Assembly: GCA_041689365.1 (NCBI GenBank)
Contig: JBDNGJ010000092.1
Span: 10,206 to 74,205 of the forward strand
Direction: 5' to 3'
Origin: Lentibacillus sp041689365
GTDB lineage: Bacteria > Bacillota > Bacilli > Bacillales > Amphibacillaceae
DNA: 64,000 bases
Shown: positions 25,401-32,706 of the stretch, piece after piece
Numbering within the stretch: the first letter of the stretch is position 1
Layout: every line of letters starts with the position of its first letter
Notes under the pieces: generated by a model
Told to the model about the DNA's origin: nothing
The model's database searches: none
The model's input: only the letters and a program-made list of their open reading frames with translations
Made by a program: the position numbers and the translations under genes

Positions 25401-26758
25401 AATGATTCAAATCGATCAATAATCTCTCCCTGATAAATCTTAACGCCAGCAAGCTCAATGATTGTGTCATATACTGCTGATAGACCTGTCGTCTCTACGT
25501 CAAAGACAATATAGGTGCCATTTTCTAAATCAACATCATGTTCATTATAGGCAATTGGTACACCGTCATCAACAACATTTGCTTCAACACCATAGAGGAT
25601 TTTAACCCCGTGTTTTTGACCAGCAGCATGTGCTTCAGGATATCCTTGAACACCTGCATGATCGGTAATAGCAATTGCTTTATGACCCCATGCTGCAGCT
25701 TGATGTACAAGAGCTGAAGGTGATACCACAGCATCCATTTGACTCATTGTCGTATGTGCGTGTAACTCAACTCGTTTCTCGTCTTCAGGAGCTGTATCTT
25801 TCCGAGTTTCTACTTTCACTTCATGAATATCAGTAGCCATCATTGCCAATTCATTTGTGAACATATCAGTTTGAATACTGCCTCTTGCTTTAATCCATAT
25901 ACCAGATTTTACATGTTCAAATTTCTCGGCATCCTCATCACCTTTTGAAAACATTTTTATTTGTAATGAGTCCGTATAATCTGTTGCTTTAATAATTAAT
26001 AAACTTCTTCCGGAACGTAACTGACGAATATCTACTGCAAACACATAACCTTGTATTGTTACCCGGCGTTCCTCATCCTGAATCTCTTCCATTTGTAAAG
26101 GATCATCCTGAATTTTATAACCAAGCATGAGCGGTTTATTTTGTTCGTTTGTCTGTCTGTTCTGATCACGTTTTTCCTTTTCCTGAACAGTCTTTAAAAC
26201 CATCTCCTGGTCTTCCAAAGCTGTTTTCTCTCTGAACTTTTTCAATTCAGCCATTTCGGTTTTAATATCAATCACAAGAGAGTATGGATTAGTTCCAATC
26301 TTTTTGCAATAGTCACGAAATGGATCTTCCAGACGTTTTTTGAGTGCAGTGCCTTCTGCTTCATTCCTTGCTGTTAACATAATCTTATTATTCTCTACCC
26401 GTGGCACCTGGTTATGTACTAAATCTTTATAAGCAGGTGATAAGTTTGATATAGTTTGAAGAAAAGACTGCCAATAATCACAAATATTCTTTTCATCGCA
26501 TTCCTTTTCCTCTGCATACAATGTCAGATCGATTTGAGCAAACTGCTGAAACGTTTCATGTAACTTTGTAAGAAGCAAAGTATGAATTTGTTTAGGCAGA
26601 ACTTGCTTGACACTAATATGAAAATGCCAGCTTTTAACCTGTTTGTGTACTTCTAGTTTATTCAATTGACTATCTTCAAAATAGGTTTGCTGATAATCTT
26701 CTGGTATTTCTAACTGTTTTAATAATAGAACCATTTTTTCTCTTTTTGAAATGTCCAT
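22466..26758 (-). CDS. polC: DNA polymerase III alpha subunit, PolC type
   Basis: Main replicative polymerase of low-GC Gram-positives. Order: N-terminal domains and OB fold (about 230-320), PHP domain with RVELHAHTTMS near residue 330 split by the DEDD exonuclease (FDVETTGLS near 417, AHNASFDIGF, HRAIYDAEAT). The zinc module CMECHHHEF...CPKC lies near 905-940. The polymerase palm has PDIDLNFSGTYQ, and finger/C-terminal parts follow. About 1430 aa, normal. Two adjacent ATG codons; the second is better spaced from AGGAGG. The usual neighbour proS is missing upstream and an RsbR-like gene lies downstream. Confidence 0.96.
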   Translation of the reverse strand: MDISKREKMVLLLKQLEIPEDYQQTYFEDSQLNKLEVHKQVKSWHFHISVKQVLPKQIHTLLLTKLHETFQQFAQIDLTLYAEEKECDEKNICDYWQSFLQTISNLSPAYKDLVHNQVPRVENNKIMLTARNEAEGTALKKRLEDPFRDYCKKIGTNPYSLVIDIKTEMAELKKFREKTALEDQEMVLKTVQEKEKRDQNRQTNEQNKPLMLGYKIQDDPLQMEEIQDEERRVTIQGYVFAVDIRQLRSGRSLLIIKATDYTDSLQIKMFSKGDEDAEKFEHVKSGIWIKARGSIQTDMFTNELAMMATDIHEVKVETRKDTAPEDEKRVELHAHTTMSQMDAVVSPSALVHQAAAWGHKAIAITDHAGVQGYPEAHAAGQKHGVKILYGVEANVVDDGVPIAYNEHDVDLENGTYIVFDVETTGLSAVYDTIIELAGVKIYQGEIIDRFESFANPHHPLSQTTTDLTGITDDMVNNAPEINDVLKDFYEWMEDGILVAHNASFDIGFLNQGFKKIEYKKVENPVIDTLELARFLFPELKNHRLNTMCKHLDIELTQHHRAIYDAEATGYLLWKFVQGLLKKDITNHSKLNDHMGEGNAYQRSRPFHCTLVAKTQEGLKNLYKLVSYAHIDYFYRVPRIPRSLLQKLRNGILVGSACDKGEVFETMMQKSADEAEKAAEFYDYIEVQPPANYTHLIEKDLVQNEAQILDIINKLVDLGNRVNKNVVATGNTHYIDEHDKLYRQILIASQAGNPLNRQTLPDTPFRTTNEMIDSFNFLGEEKAHEIVVTNTNKLADQIEELSPVKDGLYTPTIEGADQEMRDLCYNRAKLIYGDPVPQIVVDRLEKELSSIIGHGFAVIYLISHKLVKKSLDDGYLVGSRGSVGSSLVATMTEITEVNPLPPHYVCMECHHHEFITDGSVGSGFDLADKNCPKCGNTLTKDGQDIPFETFLGFKGDKVPDIDLNFSGTYQPRAHNYTKELFGEDNVYRAGTIGTIADKTAYGYVKGYASDKQLVYKNAEVDRLVQGCTGVKRTTGQHPGGIIVVPDDKEIYDFTPIQFPADDRKSEWKTTHFDFHSIHDNLLKLDILGHDDPTVIRMLQDLSGIDPKTIPTDDAEVMKIFSGTESLGITPEQINCQTGTLGVPEFGTKFVRQMLEDTKPSTFAELVMISGLSHGTDVWLGNAQELINDGICELADVIGCRDDIMVYLMHKGLEASLAFKIMEFVRKGKGLQDEWIQEMKKNGVPDWYIESCKKIKYMFPKAHAAAYVLMAVRIAYFKVHYPIYFYAAYFSVRAGDFELDTMVKGSDAIRQRIEGIVAKGNDVTPKEKNLSTVLEVVLEMSERGFSFQKVDLYKSAASEFIVDGNSLIPPFNAVDGLGTNAAINIVKVREDGEFLSKEDLRQRSKISKTVLEYLDNHGCLEGMAEKNQLSLF

Positions 26759-26773
26759 CATGTTTTCCTCCTG

Positions 26774-26795
26774 ATTATAGTTATGGAACTATAAT
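26774..26795. repeat. 9-bp inverted repeat before polC
   Basis: A perfect inverted repeat ATTATAGTT-ATGG-AACTATAAT, lying just upstream of the polC AGGAGG site and containing TATAAT on both strands. It could be an operator, or a small RNA hairpin near the ribosome site; there is no direct evidence for either. Confidence 0.5.
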
Positions 26796-26799
26796 GATG

Positions 26800-26830
26800 G
26801 AAAACCCTTGCCATTTGGACAAGGGTTTTC
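26800..26830 (-). terminator. Hairpin after rseP
   Basis: An 11-bp stem (GAAAACCCTTG with CAAGGGTTTTC) about 27 bases after the rseP stop. The 3' arm ends in TTTTC, giving a short U-run. Likely terminator of uppS-cdsA-rseP. Confidence 0.75.
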
Positions 26831-26856
26831 AACTGTTCTAAAGCATAAACCAAACT

Positions 26857-28125
26857 TTATAAAAATAATCGCTGAATATCATTCCATGTCACAACAATCA
26901 TTAAGAGCATTAATAATGCAAAACCAATAAAATGAACAATACCTTCTTTTTGTGGATCTATCGGTTTACCCCTGACTGCTTCAAGTGCGACAAAGAGCAG
27001 CCTGCCACCATCGAGTGCTGGCAACGGGACCAGATTGACAATCCCCAAGTTAATACTCAAAATAGCAGTCCACATTAGGAAAGTCATAATCCCTGCCTTT
27101 ACAAATTGATCTGTTGCGTCATATATACCAACAGGTCCAGATAATGTTTCAATCGGTAACTGACCTGTGATTAACATTCCAAGGTTAGTCAAAATTAACT
27201 TAGTTGTTTCATATGTCCGGGTAAATCCATATTTAACTGTTCCAGTAAATGATTTCTCGAAGGCCCGCTGTACACCTACTTGTCCAATCGTCATGCCTTG
27301 TGTCTCTATTTTTTTCGGGGTTACTGTAATTGATTCAGTCTCACCATTACGCTGCACTGTCATACTGAGCTCTTTTTCAGGATTATCCCGAACAATTTCG
27401 GTAAATTTACCCCAAGTTGAAACAGAGTTACCTTCAATCTGAACAATTTCGTCTCCTTCTTGCAGCCCGGCTTCTTCTGCTGGACTATCTTCCTGTATGC
27501 CGGAAACTAATGCCCTATCGACCGGAACACCCTGAATAAATCCAACAATAAAGAAAATAACTATGGCCAGGATAAAATTCATCATTGGCCCGGCAAACAA
27601 TTGCATAGCCCGTTTTGGTACGCTCTTTGAAGCAAATTGTCTGTCATATGGTGCGATTTGTGTTTCCTTTTCATCCATAACATAGAATGCTTTAGGATCC
27701 ACTTCGAAACTTAATTTTTGATCTTCTTCATCAATTTCATAACCCTCAATAAGTAGCTTATGATCTAAATCAGCATGCTCTACCTCTATAACGCGGGCAT
27801 AAGGATGCTTTGCTTTATTATTTACGATAATTTTACTGACTTTTCCGCTGCCGTTAAATTCCAAACCGATATGCTGCCCTGGCTTTATCTCAACAATCTC
27901 CGGATCTTCACCAGCGACTCTAACATATCCGCCAATAGGCAATAAGCGAATCGTATAAACTGTCTCATTCTTGGTAAATGCAAACACCTTTGGACCAAAG
28001 CCAATGGCAAATTCGCGGGCAAGCATACCAGCCCGTTTTGCAAATATTAAATGGCCAAATTCATGTATAAATACAAGCAGGCCGAACATAAAAATAAACG
28101 CGATTACTGTGTTCAAAAGAAGCAC
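26857..28125 (-). CDS. rseP: Site-2 intramembrane zinc protease RseP
   Basis: M50 family protease that cuts anti-sigma factors and leftover signal peptides inside the membrane (RasP/YluC in B. subtilis). The zinc motif HEFGH is at residues 21-25 in the first membrane segment. A PDZ domain spans about 200-275 (SGIQEDSPAEEAGLQEGDEIVQIEG). The second metal motif is NLVPLPALDGG near residue 370. Three or four membrane segments. 422 aa, normal. Lies 84 bases after cdsA, with dxr missing between them. Confidence 0.95.
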   Translation of the reverse strand: MLLLNTVIAFIFMFGLLVFIHEFGHLIFAKRAGMLAREFAIGFGPKVFAFTKNETVYTIRLLPIGGYVRVAGEDPEIVEIKPGQHIGLEFNGSGKVSKIIVNNKAKHPYARVIEVEHADLDHKLLIEGYEIDEEDQKLSFEVDPKAFYVMDEKETQIAPYDRQFASKSVPKRAMQLFAGPMMNFILAIVIFFIVGFIQGVPVDRALVSGIQEDSPAEEAGLQEGDEIVQIEGNSVSTWGKFTEIVRDNPEKELSMTVQRNGETESITVTPKKIETQGMTIGQVGVQRAFEKSFTGTVKYGFTRTYETTKLILTNLGMLITGQLPIETLSGPVGIYDATDQFVKAGIMTFLMWTAILSINLGIVNLVPLPALDGGRLLFVALEAVRGKPIDPQKEGIVHFIGFALLMLLMIVVTWNDIQRLFL

Positions 28126-28209
28126 CTTCCTTTAATCTGATTAGGAATTATTTTGACTTCTTATCTAATAATTCTACTCTTAACTTACTCTTTCGTTCAA
28201 GCTAGCCAT

Positions 28210-28983
28210 TCATATAAAATGGATGAAGTGTAATATCGGTAACACAAACAATAAACTATCTAACCTGTCCAGTATCCCTCCGTGACCAGGAAGTAAATTG
28301 CCGGAATCCTTCACATTATAATGCCGCTTAAACGCAGATTCAACTAAATCCCCAATTTGGCCTGATATTGATGCTAAAACAGTAACACCAATAACCAGCA
28401 GCAATGAGTCGGAAAATGGCTCGATAAGGTAGAAAACGATAGCTGCGACACACGCAAGGGCAATACCAGCGACTGCTCCTTCTATTGTTTTGTTAGGACT
28501 TATTTTAGGCCAAAGTTTTCTTTTTCCAAAAGCTTTACCTCCAAAATATGCACCAGTATCTGTAGCCCAAATAACAAGTAACACATAAAATAAGAAGATT
28601 AAACCGGCATCCTGACGTGTCTCAATCAGGAAAAAGAATCCCATCCCGATATAAATAGTTGATAATAGAATAAAACCAGCTTCATCAAAAGTAAATTTAT
28701 TCTTAACTAATACAGTATATGACAATAGTAATAAAACAAACAACATAATTACTTCTGATTTTGTAACCCAAAAAATGGGTATAGAACCTAATATAAGCCA
28801 TAACAATGCAATTGCTAAAATAGCAGGTACAGAGTATTTGCTAATTTCGCGCATTCGCATTAATTCTACTAAACCTATTGTCGCTAGTATATAGACAAAT
28901 ATTTCAAAGGGTTTGCCACCAATAAGAACAAACGGTAAAAAAACTATAATTGCCAGGATCGCTGTTTGAATTCGTTGTTTCAT
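28210..28983 (-). CDS. cdsA: Phosphatidate cytidylyltransferase
   Basis: Makes CDP-diacylglycerol for phospholipid synthesis. 257 aa, polytopic with about seven hydrophobic segments. The C-terminal family signature is present (SAFKRHYNVKDSGNLLPGHGG then DRLDS, about residues 210-245). It lies 15 bases after uppS, in the same transcript. Confidence 0.95.
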   Translation of the reverse strand: MKQRIQTAILAIIVFLPFVLIGGKPFEIFVYILATIGLVELMRMREISKYSVPAILAIALLWLILGSIPIFWVTKSEVIMLFVLLLLSYTVLVKNKFTFDEAGFILLSTIYIGMGFFFLIETRQDAGLIFLFYVLLVIWATDTGAYFGGKAFGKRKLWPKISPNKTIEGAVAGIALACVAAIVFYLIEPFSDSLLLVIGVTVLASISGQIGDLVESAFKRHYNVKDSGNLLPGHGGILDRLDSLLFVLPILHFIHFI

Positions 28984-28998
28984 ATTTGTTTCATCACC

Positions 28999-29763
28999 TT
29001 AAATACCTCCATACCTTCGTTTCCGCTGCTGATAATCATGGAGGGCATTATTAAATATTTCCTCTGTGAAATCTGGCCATAATACGTCTGTAAACCAAAA
29101 TTCAGAATAGGCCACCTGCCATAATAAAAAGTTGCTTAATCGTTGTTCACCACTTGTTCTAATTAATAAATCCGGGTCTGTTAAGTCTTTCGTATATAAA
29201 TACTCTGAGAAAGTGCTCTCATCCAAATTATCCATGGATAATTTGGAACCATCAATATCTGTCATAACCTGTTTAATAGCACGCATGATTTCAAATCTAC
29301 TACCATAGTTTAAAGCAAAATTTAACAATAAGCCATCATTATTTTTTGTCTTTTCTTTCGCATAATGAATAGCTTCTTTCGTATGATCAGGAAGAGCTTC
29401 AAAATCACCTATAGTATTAATTCTCACTTTATTTTCCATAAGCTCTGGCAAATATATATGTAGAAACTCTTTCGGTAATTTCATTAGAAAGTCAACTTCT
29501 GATTTTGGCCGTTTCCAGTTTTCCGTGGAAAAAGCATATAGTGTTAGAATCTGTACATTAGAATTTCTTGCTGCTTTAACAATTTCTTTTACAACATTCA
29601 TTCCTTCTTTATGTCCGGCTATTCGGGGTAATCCCCTTTTCTTTGCCCATCGACCGTTTCCATCCATTATGATAGCTACATGATTTGGCATATTATCAAG
29701 GTCATGTTCTTCACCTGAACTTTTTTGCTGTTTATTTTTAAAAAAAGGAAGCTTCATTGACAT
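28999..29763 (-). CDS. uppS: Isoprenyl (undecaprenyl diphosphate) synthase
   Basis: Makes the C55 lipid carrier for peptidoglycan and teichoic acids. cis-Prenyltransferase fold with the catalytic Asp34 in IIMDGNGRWAKKRGL, then FSTENWKRP, NFALNYGSR and the signature DLLIRTSGEQRLSNFLLWQ. 254 aa. GTCCTCC-type site (GGAGGA) seven bases before ATG. First gene of uppS-cdsA-rseP, behind a ~150-base leader with a possible attenuator. Confidence 0.96.
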   Translation of the reverse strand: MSMKLPFFKNKQQKSSGEEHDLDNMPNHVAIIMDGNGRWAKKRGLPRIAGHKEGMNVVKEIVKAARNSNVQILTLYAFSTENWKRPKSEVDFLMKLPKEFLHIYLPELMENKVRINTIGDFEALPDHTKEAIHYAKEKTKNNDGLLLNFALNYGSRFEIMRAIKQVMTDIDGSKLSMDNLDESTFSEYLYTKDLTDPDLLIRTSGEQRLSNFLLWQVAYSEFWFTDVLWPDFTEEIFNNALHDYQQRKRRYGGI

Positions 29764-29830
29764 AATTTGTCCTCCGATATGGTTGATTATCCTTATACAA
29801 TCCTTTTAAATATAATCAATATGAAGGATT

Positions 29831-29881
29831 AAAAACACTCACTCATTTCTATCGCAAGTCCCTGCGACTGAGTTATAGAAA
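29831..29881 (-). promoter_or_regulatory. Candidate attenuator in the uppS leader
   Basis: Minus strand: TTTCTA (29881-29876) and TCGCA (29867-29863) can pair with TGCGA (29856-29852) and TAGAAA (29851-29846), leaving an 8-base bulge containing ACTCA. That ACTCA can instead pair with TGAGT at 29845-29841 or 29841-29837, the latter directly followed by five U (29835-29831). The two foldings compete, as in attenuators. No known riboswitch or T-box signature is visible. Confidence 0.4.
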
Positions 29882-29923
29882 ATAGATACATTAAACTATT
29901 CCATACTATTTTAATGAATTACC

Positions 29924-29932
29924 ATTATAGCA
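29924..29932 (-). promoter_or_regulatory. Extended -10 promoter candidate for uppS
   Basis: TGCTATAAT on the minus strand, a perfect extended -10 (TGnTATAAT). No good -35 is seen, which such promoters tolerate. Predicted start near 29917, giving a leader of about 150 bases that contains the possible attenuator. Confidence 0.5.
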
Positions 29933-29967
29933 TTATATGACCAAATTTTTATAAGAATTTCATTAAA

Positions 29968-30088
29968 ATATAAGAAAAACATGCCTTCTGCCTATAATAA
30001 TAAAGGGTGGCTTTTCTTATATTTCAAGGAAAAACTGGTTTAAACAGTTAGTTCTTCCATCAAACAATTCTTCTATAATATGTTTGAT
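29968..30088. other. frr-uppS spacer with three inverted repeats
   Basis: No gene is visible in 29764-30150. Besides the leader elements it holds ATATAAGAAAA/TTTTCTTATAT (29968-29978 with 30012-30022), AACTG/CAGTT near 30033-30050, and ATCAAACA/TGTTTGAT (30059-30066 with 30081-30088). None matches a known element that I recognise. Confidence 0.45.
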
Positions 30089-30092
30089 TTGG

Positions 30093-30121
30093 AAATAAAA
30101 GCCCTCTTAAACAAGAGGGCT
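30093..30121 (-). terminator. Intrinsic terminator after frr
   Basis: A perfect 9-bp stem (AGCCCTCTT with AAGAGGGCT, 4-base loop) followed by a U-rich run on the minus strand. Confidence 0.92.
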
Positions 30122-30150
30122 AAAGCTTCTTATTTCACTACACCATATAT

Positions 30151-30708
30151 TCAAACTTCAAGAATTTCCTTTTCCTTGCCTTTTGCTAACTGGTCAATCT
30201 TATCAATATGATTGTCGGTTTCTTTTTGCACATCATCTTGTGCGCTTTTAAGTTCATCTTCAGTTAGATCATTATTTTTCTCGGCTTTTTTCAGCTGATC
30301 ATTTGATTCACGACGAATATTCCTTACTTGTACACGTCCTTCTTCAGCGTATTTTCCTACGACTTTAACTAAATCCTTGCGACGTTCTTCTGTTAGGGAC
30401 GGTATGTTAATGCGGATAACATTCCCATCATTTGAAGGTGACAGACCCAAGTCGGACTTTTGTATGGCCTTTTCCACATCACCAATTGATGATTTATCAA
30501 AAGGTGTGATTACTAGTAGTCTTGCTTCTGGTGCTGATATAGTTGCTAATTGATTAAGCGGTGTTGACGCACCATAATAATTTACATAAATACTGTCCAA
30601 AAGCGATGGGTTAGCACGACCAGCACGTACAGTTGCAAGGCTTTTTGAAAAAGCCTGAACCGCGTGTTCCATTTTACTACGAGTCTCCTTCAATATAGCA
30701 TCTGACAT
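30151..30708 (-). CDS. frr: Ribosome recycling factor
   Basis: Splits post-termination ribosomes together with EF-G. 185 aa, the universal length, starting MSDAILKETRSKMEHAV and containing LATVRAGRANPSLLD, TPFDKSSIGDVEKAI and the EERRKDLVKVVGKYAEE helix. Two bases after pyrH, so translated from the same message; own terminator downstream. Confidence 0.97.
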   Translation of the reverse strand: MSDAILKETRSKMEHAVQAFSKSLATVRAGRANPSLLDSIYVNYYGASTPLNQLATISAPEARLLVITPFDKSSIGDVEKAIQKSDLGLSPSNDGNVIRINIPSLTEERRKDLVKVVGKYAEEGRVQVRNIRRESNDQLKKAEKNNDLTEDELKSAQDDVQKETDNHIDKIDQLAKGKEKEILEV

Positions 30709-30710
30709 TT

Positions 30711-31433
30711 TTATTTCCCCCTTATTGTTGTTCCAATTGGTTCACCTTGTACAACTCGTTTAATATTGCCTTCTTCGGTGATAGAAAATACAATTAATGG
30801 AATATCATTATCCATGCATAACGAAGATGCTGTAGAATCCATAACACCGAGACCTTCATTTAGCATTTCCAAATAAGATATCTCCGTATACTTTTCAGCT
30901 TCCTTATTAACTTTCGGATCGTCAGAGTATACTCCATCCACATTATTTTTTGCCATTAAGATAACTTCTGCCTCGATTTCAGCAGCCCGTAACGCTGCTG
31001 TTGTATCTGTTGAGAAAAATGGATTTCCTGTACCTGCAGCAAAAATGACAACACGTTTCTTTTCGAGGTGGCGAATTGCTTTTCTTCTTATATAAGGCTC
31101 AGCCACTTGTCGCATTTCAATAGATGTTTGAACACGGGTCTGAATCCCATTGTTTTCCAGGCTATCCTGAAGTGCAAGAGAATTCATAATTGTCGCCAGC
31201 ATCCCCATATAATCAGCTGTTGCACGATCCATTCCCATTTCACTACCAACTTTGCCACGCCAGATATTTCCTCCACCAACTACAATGGCTACCTCTACAC
31301 CTAATTCTGCTACTTCTTTCACTTGTGCAGCAACAGATTGAATCACCTGTGGTTCTATCCCATAGCCTTCTTTTCCGCTTAAAGCCTCTCCACTTAATTT
31401 TAACACAATTCTACGGTACCGAGCTGTTGTCAT
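30711..31433 (-). CDS. pyrH: Uridylate kinase
   Basis: Hexameric UMP kinase of the amino-acid kinase fold. 240 aa from the ATG at 31433, which has a GGAGGT site; an earlier in-frame ATG lies before that site. Motifs: LKLSGEALSG near the start, VVGGGNIWRG, FAAGTGNPFFSTDTTAALRA and MAKNNVDGVYSDDP. Standard order rpsB-tsf-pyrH-frr. Confidence 0.96.
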   Translation of the reverse strand: MTTARYRRIVLKLSGEALSGKEGYGIEPQVIQSVAAQVKEVAELGVEVAIVVGGGNIWRGKVGSEMGMDRATADYMGMLATIMNSLALQDSLENNGIQTRVQTSIEMRQVAEPYIRRKAIRHLEKKRVVIFAAGTGNPFFSTDTTAALRAAEIEAEVILMAKNNVDGVYSDDPKVNKEAEKYTEISYLEMLNEGLGVMDSTASSLCMDNDIPLIVFSITEEGNIKRVVQGEPIGTTIRGK

Positions 31434-31520
31434 ATTTACCTCCATAGAAATATTATATTGTTTATATTAATATTTGTTAAGCATAGATTAAATATTGCAC
31501 CTCTTACTAGTAGCGAAATA

Positions 31521-31543
31521 GGGAACAACAATTACGTGTTCCC
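31521..31543 (-). terminator. Hairpin after tsf
   Basis: A 7-bp GGGAACA/TGTTCCC stem with a 9-base loop, about 16 bases after the tsf stop. The following sequence is only weakly U-rich, so it may be a partial terminator before pyrH. Confidence 0.55.
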
Positions 31544-31558
31544 CACTTTTAGAAAGAA

Positions 31559-32443
31559 TTATTTTTTCATTTGACTCGCTACTTCTTCAGCAAAGTTATC
31601 TTCGCGTTTTTCCATACCTTCGCCTACTTCATAACGAACAAACGTTTTTACTGAAGCACCTTTATCAGCTACATACTTCTTCACTTTTTGATCAGGGTCT
31701 TTAACAAAGCTTTGTTCTAATAGACAAATTTCTTCAAAGAATTTACCTAAACGACCCTCAACCATTTTTTCTACAATATTTTCTGGCTTTCCTTCGTTTA
31801 AAGCTTGTGATTTTAATAACTCACGCTCACGGCTTACTTCTTCTTCAGATACTGCATCTCGCGACACATAACGTGGGCTAACAGCAGCTGCATGCATTGC
31901 TATATCTTTTGCAACGTCGCCATCAGTTGTTCCTTCAAGTAAAGAAAGTACACCGATACTGCCGCCCATATGAAGATATGCACCAAATGCATCGTTATCC
32001 GTTTTATTCAAGAGGGTAAAACGACGTAGAGAAATCTTCTCTCCTATTGTAGCAACAATAGAGTTAAGATACTTCTCAACATTTTCTCCTTCACCATGAA
32101 GTTCTTGCTGTAAAGCTTCTTCAACTGTTTCAGGTTTTTGCTTCACGATATGTTTTCCCAGTTCTGATAGCAACTGCTTAAATTGATCATTTTTTGTTAC
32201 GAAGTCTGTTTCACAGTTAACTTCTAGCAATACAGCTGAGTTATTATCAATCTCAATATGTGTTAAGCCTTCTGCAGCAACACGATCTGCTTTCTTCGCT
32301 GCCTTTGCAACACCTTTTTCACGCAAGAAGTCCATTGCTTTATCAATGTCTCCATCCGTTTCCTTAAGTGCCTTCTTACAGTCCATCATACCTGCACCAG
32401 TTTTTTCCCGAAGTTCTTTAACCATTTTAGCCGTAATATCCAT
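31559..32443 (-). CDS. tsf: Elongation factor Ts
   Basis: Nucleotide exchange factor for EF-Tu. 294 aa. N-terminal UBA-like domain (MVKELREKTGAGMMDCKKALKE region, residues 6-40) and the EF-Tu-binding core signature EVNCETDFVTKNDQFK near residue 77. Standard position after rpsB. ATG with TAAGGAGG site. Confidence 0.97.
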   Translation of the reverse strand: MDITAKMVKELREKTGAGMMDCKKALKETDGDIDKAMDFLREKGVAKAAKKADRVAAEGLTHIEIDNNSAVLLEVNCETDFVTKNDQFKQLLSELGKHIVKQKPETVEEALQQELHGEGENVEKYLNSIVATIGEKISLRRFTLLNKTDNDAFGAYLHMGGSIGVLSLLEGTTDGDVAKDIAMHAAAVSPRYVSRDAVSEEEVSRERELLKSQALNEGKPENIVEKMVEGRLGKFFEEICLLEQSFVKDPDQKVKKYVADKGASVKTFVRYEVGEGMEKREDNFAEEVASQMKK

Positions 32444-32590
32444 TGTAAATCCTCCTTATAATATATAACTAAATTGTTTGTATAACCTATGTGTCGAGTA
32501 TTTCTAAGAATTATCACCAAGCATTGGTTGCATTTGAAGTAAGTAACTGTTTTTACGTTCTAACTATTAGAAAACTTAGCTTAGCACTGA

Positions 32591-32650
32591 GTCTTAACGG
32601 CGGAAGCCTGAGTTGCATTTATGCAGTAAGAAAGTATTTATACTTTCTTT
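32591..32650. repeat. Short intergenic repeat, copy 2 (tsf side)
   Basis: The fullest copy of a small repeat. It contains two tiny palindromes: TGCAT-TT-ATGCA and GAAAGTAT-TT-ATACTTTC. Matching copies are at 13161-13206 and, diverged, at 62008-62076. It lies just beyond the rpsB terminator and upstream of tsf. Confidence 0.6.
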
Positions 32651-32654
32651 TGCC

Positions 32655-32690
32655 AAAAAAAGGTGATAAAAGGCTTATCCCCTTATCACC
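32655..32690 (-). terminator. Intrinsic terminator after rpsB
   Basis: GGTGATAA pairs with TTATCACC (32662-32669 with 32683-32690), extended by an inner GG/CC, followed on the minus strand by seven U. It sits 16 bases after the rpsB stop. Confidence 0.9.
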
Positions 32691-32706
32691 CCTACCTTTT
32701 ACAATA

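Noticed and set aside
29831..29917. T-box in the uppS leader
   Set aside because: No T-box sequence (AGGGUGG-type) and no specifier loop; uppS is not an aminoacylation or amino-acid gene.
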